A stretch of 64,000 nt of DNA from contig DWXC01000027.1 in the NCBI GenBank assembly GCA_019119395.1, positions 1 to 64,000 of the forward strand, in the 5' to 3' direction. Source of the DNA: Candidatus Borkfalkia stercoripullorum (lineage in GTDB: Bacteria > Bacillota > Clostridia > Christensenellales > Borkfalkiaceae). A model generated the notes under the pieces. It ran no database searches. It was not told the DNA's origin and was given only the letters and a program-made list of their open reading frames with translations. A program made the position numbers and the translations under genes. Numbering within the stretch: the first letter of the stretch is position 1; the number at the start of each line of letters is the position of its first letter. Shown piece by piece: positions 1 through 7,289 of the stretch.

Positions 1-275
1 CCGTGTTCGAGCTGCTCGCGCTCAAAAAGCCCGCCCTGCTCGTACCGCTCGAAAACAGGCGCTCGCGCGGCGACCAATTGCAGAATGCGCAGTACTTTGA
101 AAAGCGGGGACTGTGCCGCATCCTGCGCGAGTCCGACCTTTCGCCCCGCACCCTGCTCGGCGGAGTACGCGCGCTTGCTGCGGATGAAAAGTTGAAACAA
201 AACCTCGCCGCCGCCCCTTTCTCCGCAGGGAACGGCTCCATCGCCGAACTGATCTGCGATACAGCGGACAAATAA
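1..275 (+). CDS. MurG-like undecaprenyl-PP-MurNAc GlcNAc transferase, 3' part
   Basis: The reading frame is open from the left edge and stops at 273-275, so only the last ~91 codons are visible. The segment ELLALKKPALLVPL followed by SRGDQLQNAQYFEKRG matches the UDP-sugar-binding C-terminal half of MurG-family glycosyltransferases, which add GlcNAc to lipid I at the inner membrane face. The SRGDQ variant is, from memory, typical of a second MurG-like group in Clostridia, so this may not be the housekeeping MurG. A terminator follows 25 bases downstream. Confidence 0.75.
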   Translation, partial: VFELLALKKPALLVPLENRRSRGDQLQNAQYFEKRGLCRILRESDLSPRTLLGGVRALAADEKLKQNLAAAPFSAGNGSIAELICDTADK

Positions 276-300
276 TCAGAGAACGCGGCAAATGGGCGAA

Positions 301-332
301 AAAAGGATGGCAACGAAACGCCATCCTTTTTT
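301..332. terminator. bidirectional intrinsic terminator
   Basis: Arms AAAAGGATGGC (301-311) and GCCATCCTTTT (320-330) form an 11-bp stem with an 8-base loop and T/A tracts on both sides. It serves the MurG-like gene on the plus strand and the convergent lipoprotein gene on the minus strand. Confidence 0.9.
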
Positions 333-340
333 ACTTACTT

Positions 341-1003
341 TTATGCAACGAAATCGATATTGACGTCGCCGTTATTGCAATTTGCGACCAGCGATTTTGC
401 GCCGCCCTCTTTTATCTCAGGCAGATTGCTTTTTCCGCTTTTGACTTTGCAGTCGATGGCAAAATCATCCCAACCGCCGCGCACGGAGCCTGTGATGTTT
501 CCGTTTTTCGCCGTTACGCTCAATTCTGTTCCCACTTCAAGTTTTTCAAAATTCAAGTCGCCTCCGTTGGAATTGAGCGAAATTTCTCCCTGTACAGCCA
601 ACGACGAAACATCGACCGTTTCGTTCGTCGTGCTGACTGTAATTCCGGACAATCCCTCCGGCAAAGCCACCACTATTTTGCGGTATTCCGCCGCCGGTTT
701 TGTTCCGATGTAATCCGTCCAGGTCTTGTTCGTTTCGAACGTCATCGTCAATTCGCCGTCTTCCGACACGGATATATTATAGTATTCCTTTTCGCTTTCG
801 CTGTACTCGATATGAACCTGCCCGTCCTCGGAAGGGATAACTTCGACCGCCCGATCTTCGACGTCGATCGCAACTGATTTTACAACCGTATCGCCGGACT
901 CCCAGTTTTTCGCCTCGAATGTCTGCTCACCCGAGCATCCCGCGAAAGCCAAAGCCATCGCAAAAACTGAACACAACGATAACACCGCCATAATTTTTTT
1001 CAT
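341..1003 (-). CDS. DUF4097-type lipoprotein
   Basis: A 220-residue protein. It begins with a lipoprotein signal (MKKIMAVLSLCSVFAMALAFAGC, lipobox Cys at about residue 23) and continues as a beta-rich domain with repeated short strands (for example GISVTAKNG-like turns around NSNGGDLNF and SVTAKNGNITGSV), the right-handed beta-helix pattern of DUF4097 (putative adhesin) proteins. These are exported and anchored outside the membrane; several family members are linked to envelope-stress operons, but a role here is unknown. The start has a clear AAGGAGG site. Its promoter contains a perfect palindrome between -35 and -10 (see separate entry), so expression is probably controlled by a dedicated regulator. 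No partner gene lies next to it. Confidence 0.8.
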   Translation of the reverse strand: MKKIMAVLSLCSVFAMALAFAGCSGEQTFEAKNWESGDTVVKSVAIDVEDRAVEVIPSEDGQVHIEYSESEKEYYNISVSEDGELTMTFETNKTWTDYIGTKPAAEYRKIVVALPEGLSGITVSTTNETVDVSSLAVQGEISLNSNGGDLNFEKLEVGTELSVTAKNGNITGSVRGGWDDFAIDCKVKSGKSNLPEIKEGGAKSLVANCNNGDVNIDFVA

Positions 1004-1056
1004 AGAAAACCTCCTTGTCTCCTTTCTTGCTTTTCAGTTCTTATTGTATTGTCCCA

Positions 1057-1087
1057 AGTATAAACTTTTGTGTAACACAAAAGTCAA
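1057..1087 (-). promoter_or_regulatory. promoter with 19-bp spacer and palindromic operator
   Basis: On the minus strand -35 TTGACT (1082-1087) and -10 TATACT (1057-1062) are separated by 19 bp instead of 17. A perfect inverted repeat, arms ACTTTTGTGT and ACACAAAAGT around one central base (1064-1084), fills the spacer. A long spacer carrying a dyad is the layout bound by MerR-family activators, which untwist the DNA. The regulator itself is not in the window. It drives the DUF4097 lipoprotein gene. Confidence 0.7.
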
Positions 1088-1289
1088 GCGAATGAAAGAG
1101 AAAAAGTAATAAAAAATTTTCAGCGGTCATAACTATGAAAACCGACAGAAAAATCGGCATACGATTGCCGACTCGCACCCTGCTTATAATGGAGCCGACC
1201 GCCGTCTTTTTCTGCCAAAAGAAAAACGGACTGAATTCAATGATTTTTATTCTATCACAGAAATTCTTACTTGTTGCGTTACAATAGAC

Positions 1290-1481
1290 GTGTTATGGCG
1301 GGTCAAACACATTATGAAACGGCAAGGCATAGGAGCGACCTATCCCGCTACAGCGCAAGCAGGCGATGTTGAACACAAATATCCCCTAATCCAATGGACT
1401 GTATCTTATATAGGGAAAGTTTCTGAATATGACAAAACGCGGATCAAAATATCGGATGAGGAAACGCCACAGGAAAAATAA
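1290..1481 (+). CDS. possible small protein or decayed fragment, unrecognised
   Basis: A 63-codon frame starting at a GTG without a ribosome binding site. The encoded peptide is basic and hydrophilic (MLWRVKHIMKRQGIG at the start, EYDKTRIKISDEETPQEK at the end) with no signal or membrane segment. A 10-bp hairpin begins 9 bases after the stop, which supports an expressed unit, but the missing start signal and a base composition richer in A+T than the neighbours suggest a remnant. I do not recognise a family. Confidence 0.3.
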   Translation: MLWRVKHIMKRQGIGATYPATAQAGDVEHKYPLIQWTVSYIGKVSEYDKTRIKISDEETPQEK

Positions 1482-1490
1482 GCAAAAAAA

Positions 1491-1515
1491 TAACGGGTAT
1501 AAATGATACCCGTTA
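1491..1515. terminator. hairpin, possible terminator
   Basis: Perfect 10-bp arms TAACGGGTAT (1491-1500) and ATACCCGTTA (1506-1515) with a 5-base loop, just after the stop of the small frame at 1290-1481. The run of A before it would give a U-tract on the minus strand; there is none on the plus strand. Confidence 0.5.
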
Positions 1516-1744
1516 AATGCGGATAGACTTGAATATCCGGTCGGACTATCCCCGACGCCGCATTATTAACAATATATACCTATCCGCGGCAAAAGTCAAA
1601 CAATATGAACGAAAAAGGACAAAAAAACGTAAACCGAAGGCTCGATTCAGGTTCTGACTGGCGGAAAGTGAAGGATTCGGGCTCATAGAGCCTTGACGCG
1701 AAAGCGCCAAACGTTATTTCGGCAATCCCTCGCCGGAAGCGGCA
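1516..1744. other. non-coding stretch with small hairpins and a degenerate tRNA 3' end
   Basis: No credible gene. A hairpin-forming segment pairs GCGGATAG (from 1519) with CTATCC and CCGC around 1546-1562. Bases 1659-1679 match the 3' end of tRNA-Ser at 1780-1800 in 19 of 21 positions, including the CCA complement. This could be an old attachment site or the rest of a second tRNA-Ser gene. Confidence 0.5.
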
Positions 1745-1745
1745 G

Positions 1746-1774
1746 GCAAAAGGCGCAGCACATGGCTGCGCCTT
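1746..1774 (-). terminator. tRNA-Ser terminator
   Basis: Stem GGCGCAGC (1752-1759) and GCTGCGCC (1765-1772) with a 5-base loop; on the minus strand it is followed by UUUU (complement of 1748-1751). It lies directly downstream of the tRNA-Ser 3' end. Confidence 0.8.
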
Positions 1775-1779
1775 GCCTT

Positions 1780-1867
1780 TGGCGGAAGGTGAGGGATTCG
1801 AACCCCCGGACCCTTGCAGGTCTTCAGTTTTCAAGACTGACGCCATCGACCTCTCTGCCAACCTTCC
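1780..1867 (-). tRNA. tRNA-Ser (anticodon UGA)
   Basis: Read on the minus strand, the acceptor stem GGAAGGT (complement of 1861-1867) pairs with ACCTTCC, followed by discriminator G and an encoded CCA (complement of 1780-1782). The anticodon loop CTTGAAA holds TGA, the T arm contains GGTTCGAATCC, and there is a long variable arm (class II) as expected for tRNA-Ser. It decodes UCA and, by wobble, other UCN codons. Confidence 0.95.
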
Positions 1868-1995
1868 GTGTTAAAATTTATGGCGATCATAAGTCCGGAT
1901 TTGTTTGTGCCGTATGAAATCTTTATCATTTTAGCAGACATTTGACGGTTTGTCAATCGTTTGGTTTTTGTAAAGGCGGGCGACGGACGTTTTTC

Positions 1996-2024
1996 TTGAC
2001 AAAACGTCCGTTTTCGGTTATACT
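1996..2024 (+). promoter_or_regulatory. sigma-A promoter of the tyrA-aro gene run
   Basis: TTGACA (1996-2001), 17-bp spacer, TATACT (2019-2024). It sits about 65 bases upstream of the tyrA start. Confidence 0.85.
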
Positions 2025-2092
2025 GCACACTATATCAAGAAAGAAAGCGGAAGTTTGCGGCGCAGTGCCGCACTCGCGCGTAAGAGGAACAC

Positions 2093-2908
2093 ATGAAAAT
2101 TCTCATAGCGGGACTGGGGCTTATCGGCGGTTCAATTGCAAAGGCGCTCAAGCGCGCCGGATATGCGGCGGACGGATTCGACCGCCGTAATGTCTGCGGG
2201 GCGGCAATAAAAGAGAACGTCATCGAAAAAGAAGCGTGCGGTTGTGCCGCGTACGATCTCGTTCTCGTCGCGCTGCCGCCCGATGCGGCGATCGCATTTA
2301 TCGGGGATAACCAATTTAAAGACGGGGCGATCGTTGCGGATATCTGCGGTGTGAAAGGGGCTTTGGAACGCTTTGTTTATGCCGAATCCAGGAATTTCCG
2401 TTACGTCGGGTGCCATCCGATGGCCGGGAAAGAAGTTTCGGGGTTTGAAAACTCGTGCGAAGATCTCTTCGACGGTGCAAGCATGATCATTGCGGAAAAC
2501 GGTCGTACGGACAAAAACGCCGTTCGCGAGCTGGAAGCGCTGTTCGGGAAGCTGGGCTTTTCGCGCATCGTGCGCTGTTCGGCGGAATATCACGACAAAA
2601 AGATCGCTTATACCTCCCAGTTGGCGCATATCGTGAGCAACGCGTACGTAAAGAGCGAAACCGCCGACGGTTATGCGGGGTTTACGGGCGGCAGTTTTCA
2701 GGACATGACGCGCATTGCGGGCGTCGACGAAAAGGTCTGGACGCGCCTTTATTTCCTCAACCGGCAGAATATCGCGGAGGAATTGCGCGGGCTGATATGC
2801 CGTCTGCAAGAATACGAATCCGCTTTGGTTTCCGGCAACGAAGAGGAGCTGGCCCGTTTGCTGCGCGAAGGACGGCTCCGAAAAGAGAAACTGGATACGG
2901 AAAAATGA
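2093..2908 (+). CDS. tyrA: prephenate dehydrogenase
   Basis: The 271-residue product oxidatively decarboxylates prephenate to 4-hydroxyphenylpyruvate, the step committed to tyrosine, using NAD(P). The N-terminus carries the Rossmann motif GLGLIGGS (residues 7-14), and GCHPMAGKE (about 106-114) contains the conserved catalytic His108. The rest is the helical dimerisation region. There is no fused chorismate mutase or ACT domain, so this is the short form. The gene opens a long co-directional run that includes six shikimate-pathway genes, behind a consensus promoter. Confidence 0.93.
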   Translation: MKILIAGLGLIGGSIAKALKRAGYAADGFDRRNVCGAAIKENVIEKEACGCAAYDLVLVALPPDAAIAFIGDNQFKDGAIVADICGVKGALERFVYAESRNFRYVGCHPMAGKEVSGFENSCEDLFDGASMIIAENGRTDKNAVRELEALFGKLGFSRIVRCSAEYHDKKIAYTSQLAHIVSNAYVKSETADGYAGFTGGSFQDMTRIAGVDEKVWTRLYFLNRQNIAEELRGLICRLQEYESALVSGNEEELARLLREGRLRKEKLDTEK

Positions 2909-2943
2909 AGATTTTCGCGCCCGAAGAACAGTCCCGCATTTGT

Positions 2944-2972
2944 TTTACATCGCGCGGAGAATGTGGTATAAT
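2944..2972 (+). promoter_or_regulatory. internal sigma-A promoter
   Basis: TTTACA (2944-2949), 17-bp spacer, TATAAT (2967-2972). Transcription would start near 2979, so the ATG at 2973 would not be within this transcript. This supports the later start at 3018 for the next gene. It gives the MBL-rho-aro genes a promoter independent of tyrA. Confidence 0.75.
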
Positions 2973-3017
2973 ATGAAAGACGAAGCCGAGTTCAAAGACG
3001 GCGTTTCGGTTTTTTTT

Positions 3018-3401
3018 ATGGATAAATTCACAATATTTCTGAAATCGGAGTCCGAAAACGGCGGAGAACGGTTTTCCGCCGAGGCTTTCCGCCGTACAGA
3101 CGGGGAGGGGGTCACGTTTTCTTTTTCGGTTTCGGGCGGGCGATACCGCATCCGCCTCGGCAAAAAGGTTTTTGTCGAACGGTCTGGGGAAGTTTCTTAC
3201 TGTCTGAATTTCGGAGAAGGCGAACGGTATCCCGCCGTCATCGGGACCGCTTACGGAGAGATCCCCGCCGAAGTCGAGGCCGAGCGTGTTTGTGTGCGAA
3301 AGCGCGGCGATTCTTATTTTTTGAAAACGGATTACGTTTTGTTTTTTTCGGGTTTTTCTCAAAGACACAAGATCCTGTTTACTGCAAAAGCTGCCGATTG
3401 A
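3018..3401 (+). CDS. DUF1934 (YwiB-like) beta-barrel protein
   Basis: Starting at the ATG at 3018 the product has 127 residues. Upstream in-frame starts at 2940 and 2973 precede or overlap the promoter at 2944-2972, so they are less likely. The pattern VERSGEV..CLNFGEGER and YGEIPAEVEAERV resembles the DUF1934/YwiB family, small lipocalin-like cytoplasmic proteins without known function. No signal peptide or membrane segment. Two internal candidate starts and a weak ribosome binding site leave the exact N-terminus open. Confidence 0.55.
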   Translation: MDKFTIFLKSESENGGERFSAEAFRRTDGEGVTFSFSVSGGRYRIRLGKKVFVERSGEVSYCLNFGEGERYPAVIGTAYGEIPAEVEAERVCVRKRGDSYFLKTDYVLFFSGFSQRHKILFTAKAAD

Positions 3402-3441
3402 TTTTGGGGCAACGCTTGAACAATAAAATAAAGGAGAGGGT

Positions 3442-4083
3442 ATGAAGATCAGATATCTGGGACATTCCTGTTTTTTATTCGACGACGGCAAGACGCGCAT
3501 CCTTACCGATCCGTTTTCGGGGATCGGTTACGAAATGCCCGACGTCCGGGCGGATTATGTGACGGTGAGTCACGATCATTTCGACCATAACCATGTTTCA
3601 GGCGTGCGGGGCGTCAAAGAGATTTTTACCCGCCCGGGCAAATTGCGCGCGGGAGACGTCGCGATCGAGGGCGTTGCGTGCCTGCACGACGATGCCGGCG
3701 GCAGAAAAAGGGGAAAGGTCGTCGCTTATACTTTCGATTTCGGCGGGATCAAAGTGTGTCATCTCGGAGACCTCGGCGAAGCGTTTTCAGAGGAAAGGGC
3801 GGCGGCGTTCGGGCATCCCGATATTCTTTTGATCCCCGTGGGCGGCACATATACGATCGATGCCGCGCAGGCGGTGCGCTATATCGAAGCGATCCGCCCC
3901 GAAACAGTTATTCCGATGCATTATAAGACGGAGAAGTGCGCGCTCGACATTTCGCCTCTTTCCGGATTTGCGGAAGCGTACGGCAAAGAAAAATTTGTCG
4001 GCCCGCTTGAAACGCTGGATACCGATAATATCGGCGCTTATACGGGTAAAGCCGTTGTCATGGAGGTGAGCCGCCGTGGATGA
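3442..4083 (+). CDS. metallo-beta-lactamase fold hydrolase (UlaG/UPF0173-like)
   Basis: A 213-residue cytoplasmic protein with the metal-binding motif HDHFDH (residues 44-49, pattern HxHxDH) and later CHLGD and PMHYKTEK, which supply further His/Asp ligands. The overall layout matches the compact hydrolase group that includes UlaG and UPF0173 proteins. The substrate cannot be read from the sequence. An AAGGAGAGGG site precedes the ATG. Its stop overlaps the GTG start of rho by 8 bases, so the two are translationally coupled. Confidence 0.75.
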   Translation: MKIRYLGHSCFLFDDGKTRILTDPFSGIGYEMPDVRADYVTVSHDHFDHNHVSGVRGVKEIFTRPGKLRAGDVAIEGVACLHDDAGGRKRGKVVAYTFDFGGIKVCHLGDLGEAFSEERAAAFGHPDILLIPVGGTYTIDAAQAVRYIEAIRPETVIPMHYKTEKCALDISPLSGFAEAYGKEKFVGPLETLDTDNIGAYTGKAVVMEVSRRG

Positions 4084-5545
4084 GATCATCAAAAAATACG
4101 CGTCCGCTTTTGAATATATGGACGGCATGAGCGTTTACGAAGTGCGCAACATTGCGCGCGAGTGCGGCGTGCGTTCTCCTACGACGGAAAAGAAAAACGA
4201 ACTGATCGCGCGGATCATCGGCGTGGAGGCGGGCGTCATGCCCGTGGAACTCAAAACGTCGAACAAGGGCGCGCCCCCCAAGGGCGGGAAAGTGCCCGAA
4301 GCGGTCATGAAGGAGATCAGGCGGCGCATCGCCGAAGTCCGTCAGAACGAGCCGTATCCTCAGCCCGAAGAAAACGATAACGGCATCGAAATACGCTTCC
4401 GCGATTCGGAGAATTCGGACGGTTCGGAAGAGGCGATTTATAAAGGCGTTCTGGAAATGCACCCGCAAGGGTACGGCTTTCTGCGCGCCGAAAATTGCGA
4501 GCCGGGGAAAAAGGATGTCTTTGTGCCCGGGCCCGTCATTCATAAATTCAGGCTCAAAAGCGGCGATTTTGTCGCCTGTTACGTAAAGCAGAACAGGGAG
4601 AGCGGCTCTCCCGCGCTCGAAAAACTCGCCGCCGTCAACGGGAAACTCCCCGGCGGGCCTTTGGAGCGGAGCGATTTCGACGATCTTACACCGCATTATC
4701 CGTCCGAAAAGATCGAACTGGGCGCAAGGGGAAAATTGTCCCTTCGCTGCATCGACCTTATGTGTCCGATCGGCAAAGGCCAGCGCGGGCTGATCGTGTC
4801 TCCCCCCAAAGCGGGGAAAACGACCCTTCTCAAAGATATAGCGGATTCGATCGCGGAAGACCATCCGGATCTGCATCTGATCATTTTGCTCATCGACGAA
4901 CGTCCGGAAGAGGTTACGGACATGAAAGCGAGCATCCCGAAAGCGGAGATCGTCTATTCTACGTTCGACGAGTCGGCGGAACATCATGTCGGGGTCTCCC
5001 GTCTCATCCTCGACAGGGCGAAGCGCCTTGCCGAGAGCGGGAGAAACGTCGTCATCCTGCTCGATTCCATTACGAAGCTTGCGCGCGCGTATAACAACGT
5101 GGTTGCGCCGTCGGGCAAGATACTTTCCGGCGGATTAGATCCTGCGGCGCTCGTTGCGCCGAAAAAGTTTTTCGGTTCCGCAAGAAGTTTCGGGAGGGAA
5201 GGTTCGCTCACCATTTTGGCCACCGCGCTCGTCGATACGGGCAGCCGCATGGACGACGTGATCTATGAAGAGTTCAAGGGTACGGGCAATATGGAGATCC
5301 ACCTTTCCAGGGATCTTGCAGAGCGGCGCATTTTCCCCGCCATCGACGTGTATCGTTCGGGAACGAGGAAAGAGGAGCTTTTGCTCAGCGAAGCGGAACT
5401 GGCCTGCTCGTATGCCGTCCGCCGCGCGTTTACGAAAGAAAACGCGACGGAAGGGCTGTTCGAACTGATGAAAAAGACGAAAGACAATAAAGAACTTGCC
5501 GCCTCGGCGGGCGAGTGGTCAAAGACATATAAAGCACAGAGGTGA
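4076..5545 (+). CDS. rho: transcription termination factor Rho
   Basis: A 489-residue hexameric RNA helicase that ends transcription of untranslated RNA. Residues 1-50 form a Rho_N (SAP-like) helical domain, about 51-120 is a charged linker, and MHPQGYGFLRAE near 128-139 starts the cold-shock RNA-binding fold. Walker A is SPPKAGKTT (242-250), followed by the Walker B stretch VVILLDSITKLARAYN. The start is GTG at 4076 with GGAGGTG 8 bases upstream, overlapping the preceding gene. Its position inside an aromatic amino acid gene run is notable because Rho commonly regulates its own transcript. Confidence 0.96.
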   Translation: MDEIIKKYASAFEYMDGMSVYEVRNIARECGVRSPTTEKKNELIARIIGVEAGVMPVELKTSNKGAPPKGGKVPEAVMKEIRRRIAEVRQNEPYPQPEENDNGIEIRFRDSENSDGSEEAIYKGVLEMHPQGYGFLRAENCEPGKKDVFVPGPVIHKFRLKSGDFVACYVKQNRESGSPALEKLAAVNGKLPGGPLERSDFDDLTPHYPSEKIELGARGKLSLRCIDLMCPIGKGQRGLIVSPPKAGKTTLLKDIADSIAEDHPDLHLIILLIDERPEEVTDMKASIPKAEIVYSTFDESAEHHVGVSRLILDRAKRLAESGRNVVILLDSITKLARAYNNVVAPSGKILSGGLDPAALVAPKKFFGSARSFGREGSLTILATALVDTGSRMDDVIYEEFKGTGNMEIHLSRDLAERRIFPAIDVYRSGTRKEELLLSEAELACSYAVRRAFTKENATEGLFELMKKTKDNKELAASAGEWSKTYKAQR

Positions 5546-5550
5546 ATCAA

Positions 5551-6510
5551 ATGGCGGAATATTATGTAGGCATCGACTTCGGCGGCATGAGCGCGAAAGC
5601 GGGGCTTTTCGACAAAAATTCTAAAATGCTCGCGAAGGATACGGTAAAGACTTCCAAAGACGATAATTACGTCACTACGGTCGCAAAAATGGCGCAGCTC
5701 GTCAAAAAACTTTGCGAAGAGAACGATGTGCCGATAAAGAGCGTCAGGCGCATCGGGCTTGCGTCTCCCGGCGTGATCGACAGCAAGGAAGGAGTCGTGG
5801 TGCGTTGGGGCAATTACAACTGGTCGGACAAGCCGCTCGCAAGGGATATGAGCGAAGCGGTCGGCGCGGAGGTTCGCGTCGTGAACGATGCGAACGCCGC
5901 CGCATACGGGGAGGCGATCTACGGCGCGGCGAAAGCCTATAAAAACAGTATTTTCATTACGCTCGGCACGGGCATCGGCAGCGGCATCATAATCGACGGA
6001 AAGCTGTTCGAGGGCGTGCGCGGCGCGGGTGCGGAAGCGGGCCACATGGTCATTCAGGTCGGCGGTGTTCCCTGCGGCTGCGGAAGGAAAGGGTGCTTCG
6101 AGCAGTATGCGTCCGCTTCGGCGCTCATCCGAGACACCAAGCGCGCCATGTTCGAAAACAAGGAAAGCATCATGTGGCAGATGACGGGCGGCGATCCCGA
6201 AAACGTGGACGGCAAAACGGCGTTCGCGGCGTCGAGAGAAGGGGATGCGGCCGCGCAGACCGTCGTCAAAAATTATATCGTTTATCTCGGGGAAGGGATA
6301 CTCAATCTCGTCAGCATATTCCGTCCCGAAGCGGTCATCCTCGGCGGCGGCGTGTGCAACGAGGGCGAATATCTCCTTGCGCCGCTCCGCAAATATGTGG
6401 CGGAAAGGCTGTATGTCGGATGCGATAAAGTGCCTCTCACGCTCAACAGGGCGGCGCTCGGAAACGATGCGGGCATTTACGGCGCGCTCGCGTTCGCCAT
6501 GGAGAAATGA
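5551..6510 (+). CDS. ROK family sugar kinase (glucokinase-like)
   Basis: I choose the ATG at 5551 (319 residues) because AGAGGTG lies 6 bases upstream; the GTG at 5542 would sit inside that site. Motifs: phosphate loop IDFGGMSAKAG near the N-terminus, catalytic NDANAAAYGE, LGTGIGSGI, and the ROK zinc site CGCGRKGCFE. Such enzymes phosphorylate glucose or related hexoses with ATP in the cytoplasm. No DNA-binding domain, so it is an enzyme rather than a ROK repressor. It abuts rho (5 bases) and overlaps the patatin gene by 4 bases. Confidence 0.85.
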   Translation: MAEYYVGIDFGGMSAKAGLFDKNSKMLAKDTVKTSKDDNYVTTVAKMAQLVKKLCEENDVPIKSVRRIGLASPGVIDSKEGVVVRWGNYNWSDKPLARDMSEAVGAEVRVVNDANAAAYGEAIYGAAKAYKNSIFITLGTGIGSGIIIDGKLFEGVRGAGAEAGHMVIQVGGVPCGCGRKGCFEQYASASALIRDTKRAMFENKESIMWQMTGGDPENVDGKTAFAASREGDAAAQTVVKNYIVYLGEGILNLVSIFRPEAVILGGGVCNEGEYLLAPLRKYVAERLYVGCDKVPLTLNRAALGNDAGIYGALAFAMEK

Positions 6511-7271
6511 TGTCTGCGAAAAAATGTATAGCCGCTGCGCTCGGAAGCGGCGGCGCGAAAGGCATGGCGCACGTAGGTGCGCTGAAAGCGCTGGAAGAGT
6601 GCGGCATACGGTTTTGCGCGGTCGCGGGGACTTCTATCGGAAGCATCGTCGGCGCGCTGTATGCGAAGGGATATTCCCCGTCCGATATTTCGGGGCTTTT
6701 GCAAAGGCTGGATCTGAAAAATCTTGCAATATCCGTTCTCGCGTCTGCGTCCGTCGCGCCCGTGCGCGCCGCTCTCGATTCTCTTTTGGACGAGAGCGAT
6801 TTTTCCGCCCTGCAAATGCCGTTCGCGGCGGTCGCGACGGATACGGAGAGCGGTGAAGAGGTTGTTTTGCGTTCGGGGAACGTGGCGGAGGCCGTCCTCG
6901 CGTCTTCGGCGATGCCGCCGTTTTTTAAAAGCGTGAACGTCGGCGGGAGACTTCTTGCAGACGGCGCTTTCACCAATGCCGTCCCCGGCGACGTTGCGCG
7001 CTCGCTGGGCGCGGATTTCGTGCTGGGCATTTCTCTGTCGCCCGCAAAGTCTTACGAGAGGACGGAGTTTTTTACGGCGGGCGGCGTGTTGAAAGTGTGT
7101 TATCAGAAGGGGATCGGGGCCTGCGACTATCTGCTCGAGCCCGACCTTTCGGATTATGCCGCGACGGATGCCGCAAAGGCTTCCGTCATGTACGATATCG
7201 GTTACGAATGCGCGATGCGCCATGCGGAGGAGATCGCGGCGGCGCTCCGCGCGAAGCGGATCAAAATCTGA
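6507..7271 (+). CDS. patatin-like phospholipase (RssA/YchK group)
   Basis: A 254-residue serine hydrolase. The oxyanion loop GSGGAKG is at 13-19, the nucleophile elbow GTSIGS at 41-46 (Ser43) and the catalytic Asp in ADGAFTNAVP (Asp152), giving the Ser-Asp dyad of patatins. The short form without a TPR or cyclic-nucleotide domain matches the bacterial RssA-type group that acts on lipid acyl chains; the true substrate is unknown. The start codon overlaps the ROK kinase stop. Confidence 0.85.
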   Translation: MMSAKKCIAAALGSGGAKGMAHVGALKALEECGIRFCAVAGTSIGSIVGALYAKGYSPSDISGLLQRLDLKNLAISVLASASVAPVRAALDSLLDESDFSALQMPFAAVATDTESGEEVVLRSGNVAEAVLASSAMPPFFKSVNVGGRLLADGAFTNAVPGDVARSLGADFVLGISLSPAKSYERTEFFTAGGVLKVCYQKGIGACDYLLEPDLSDYAATDAAKASVMYDIGYECAMRHAEEIAAALRAKRIKI

Positions 7272-7289
7272 CGGGATAGTTCGGTTGCC

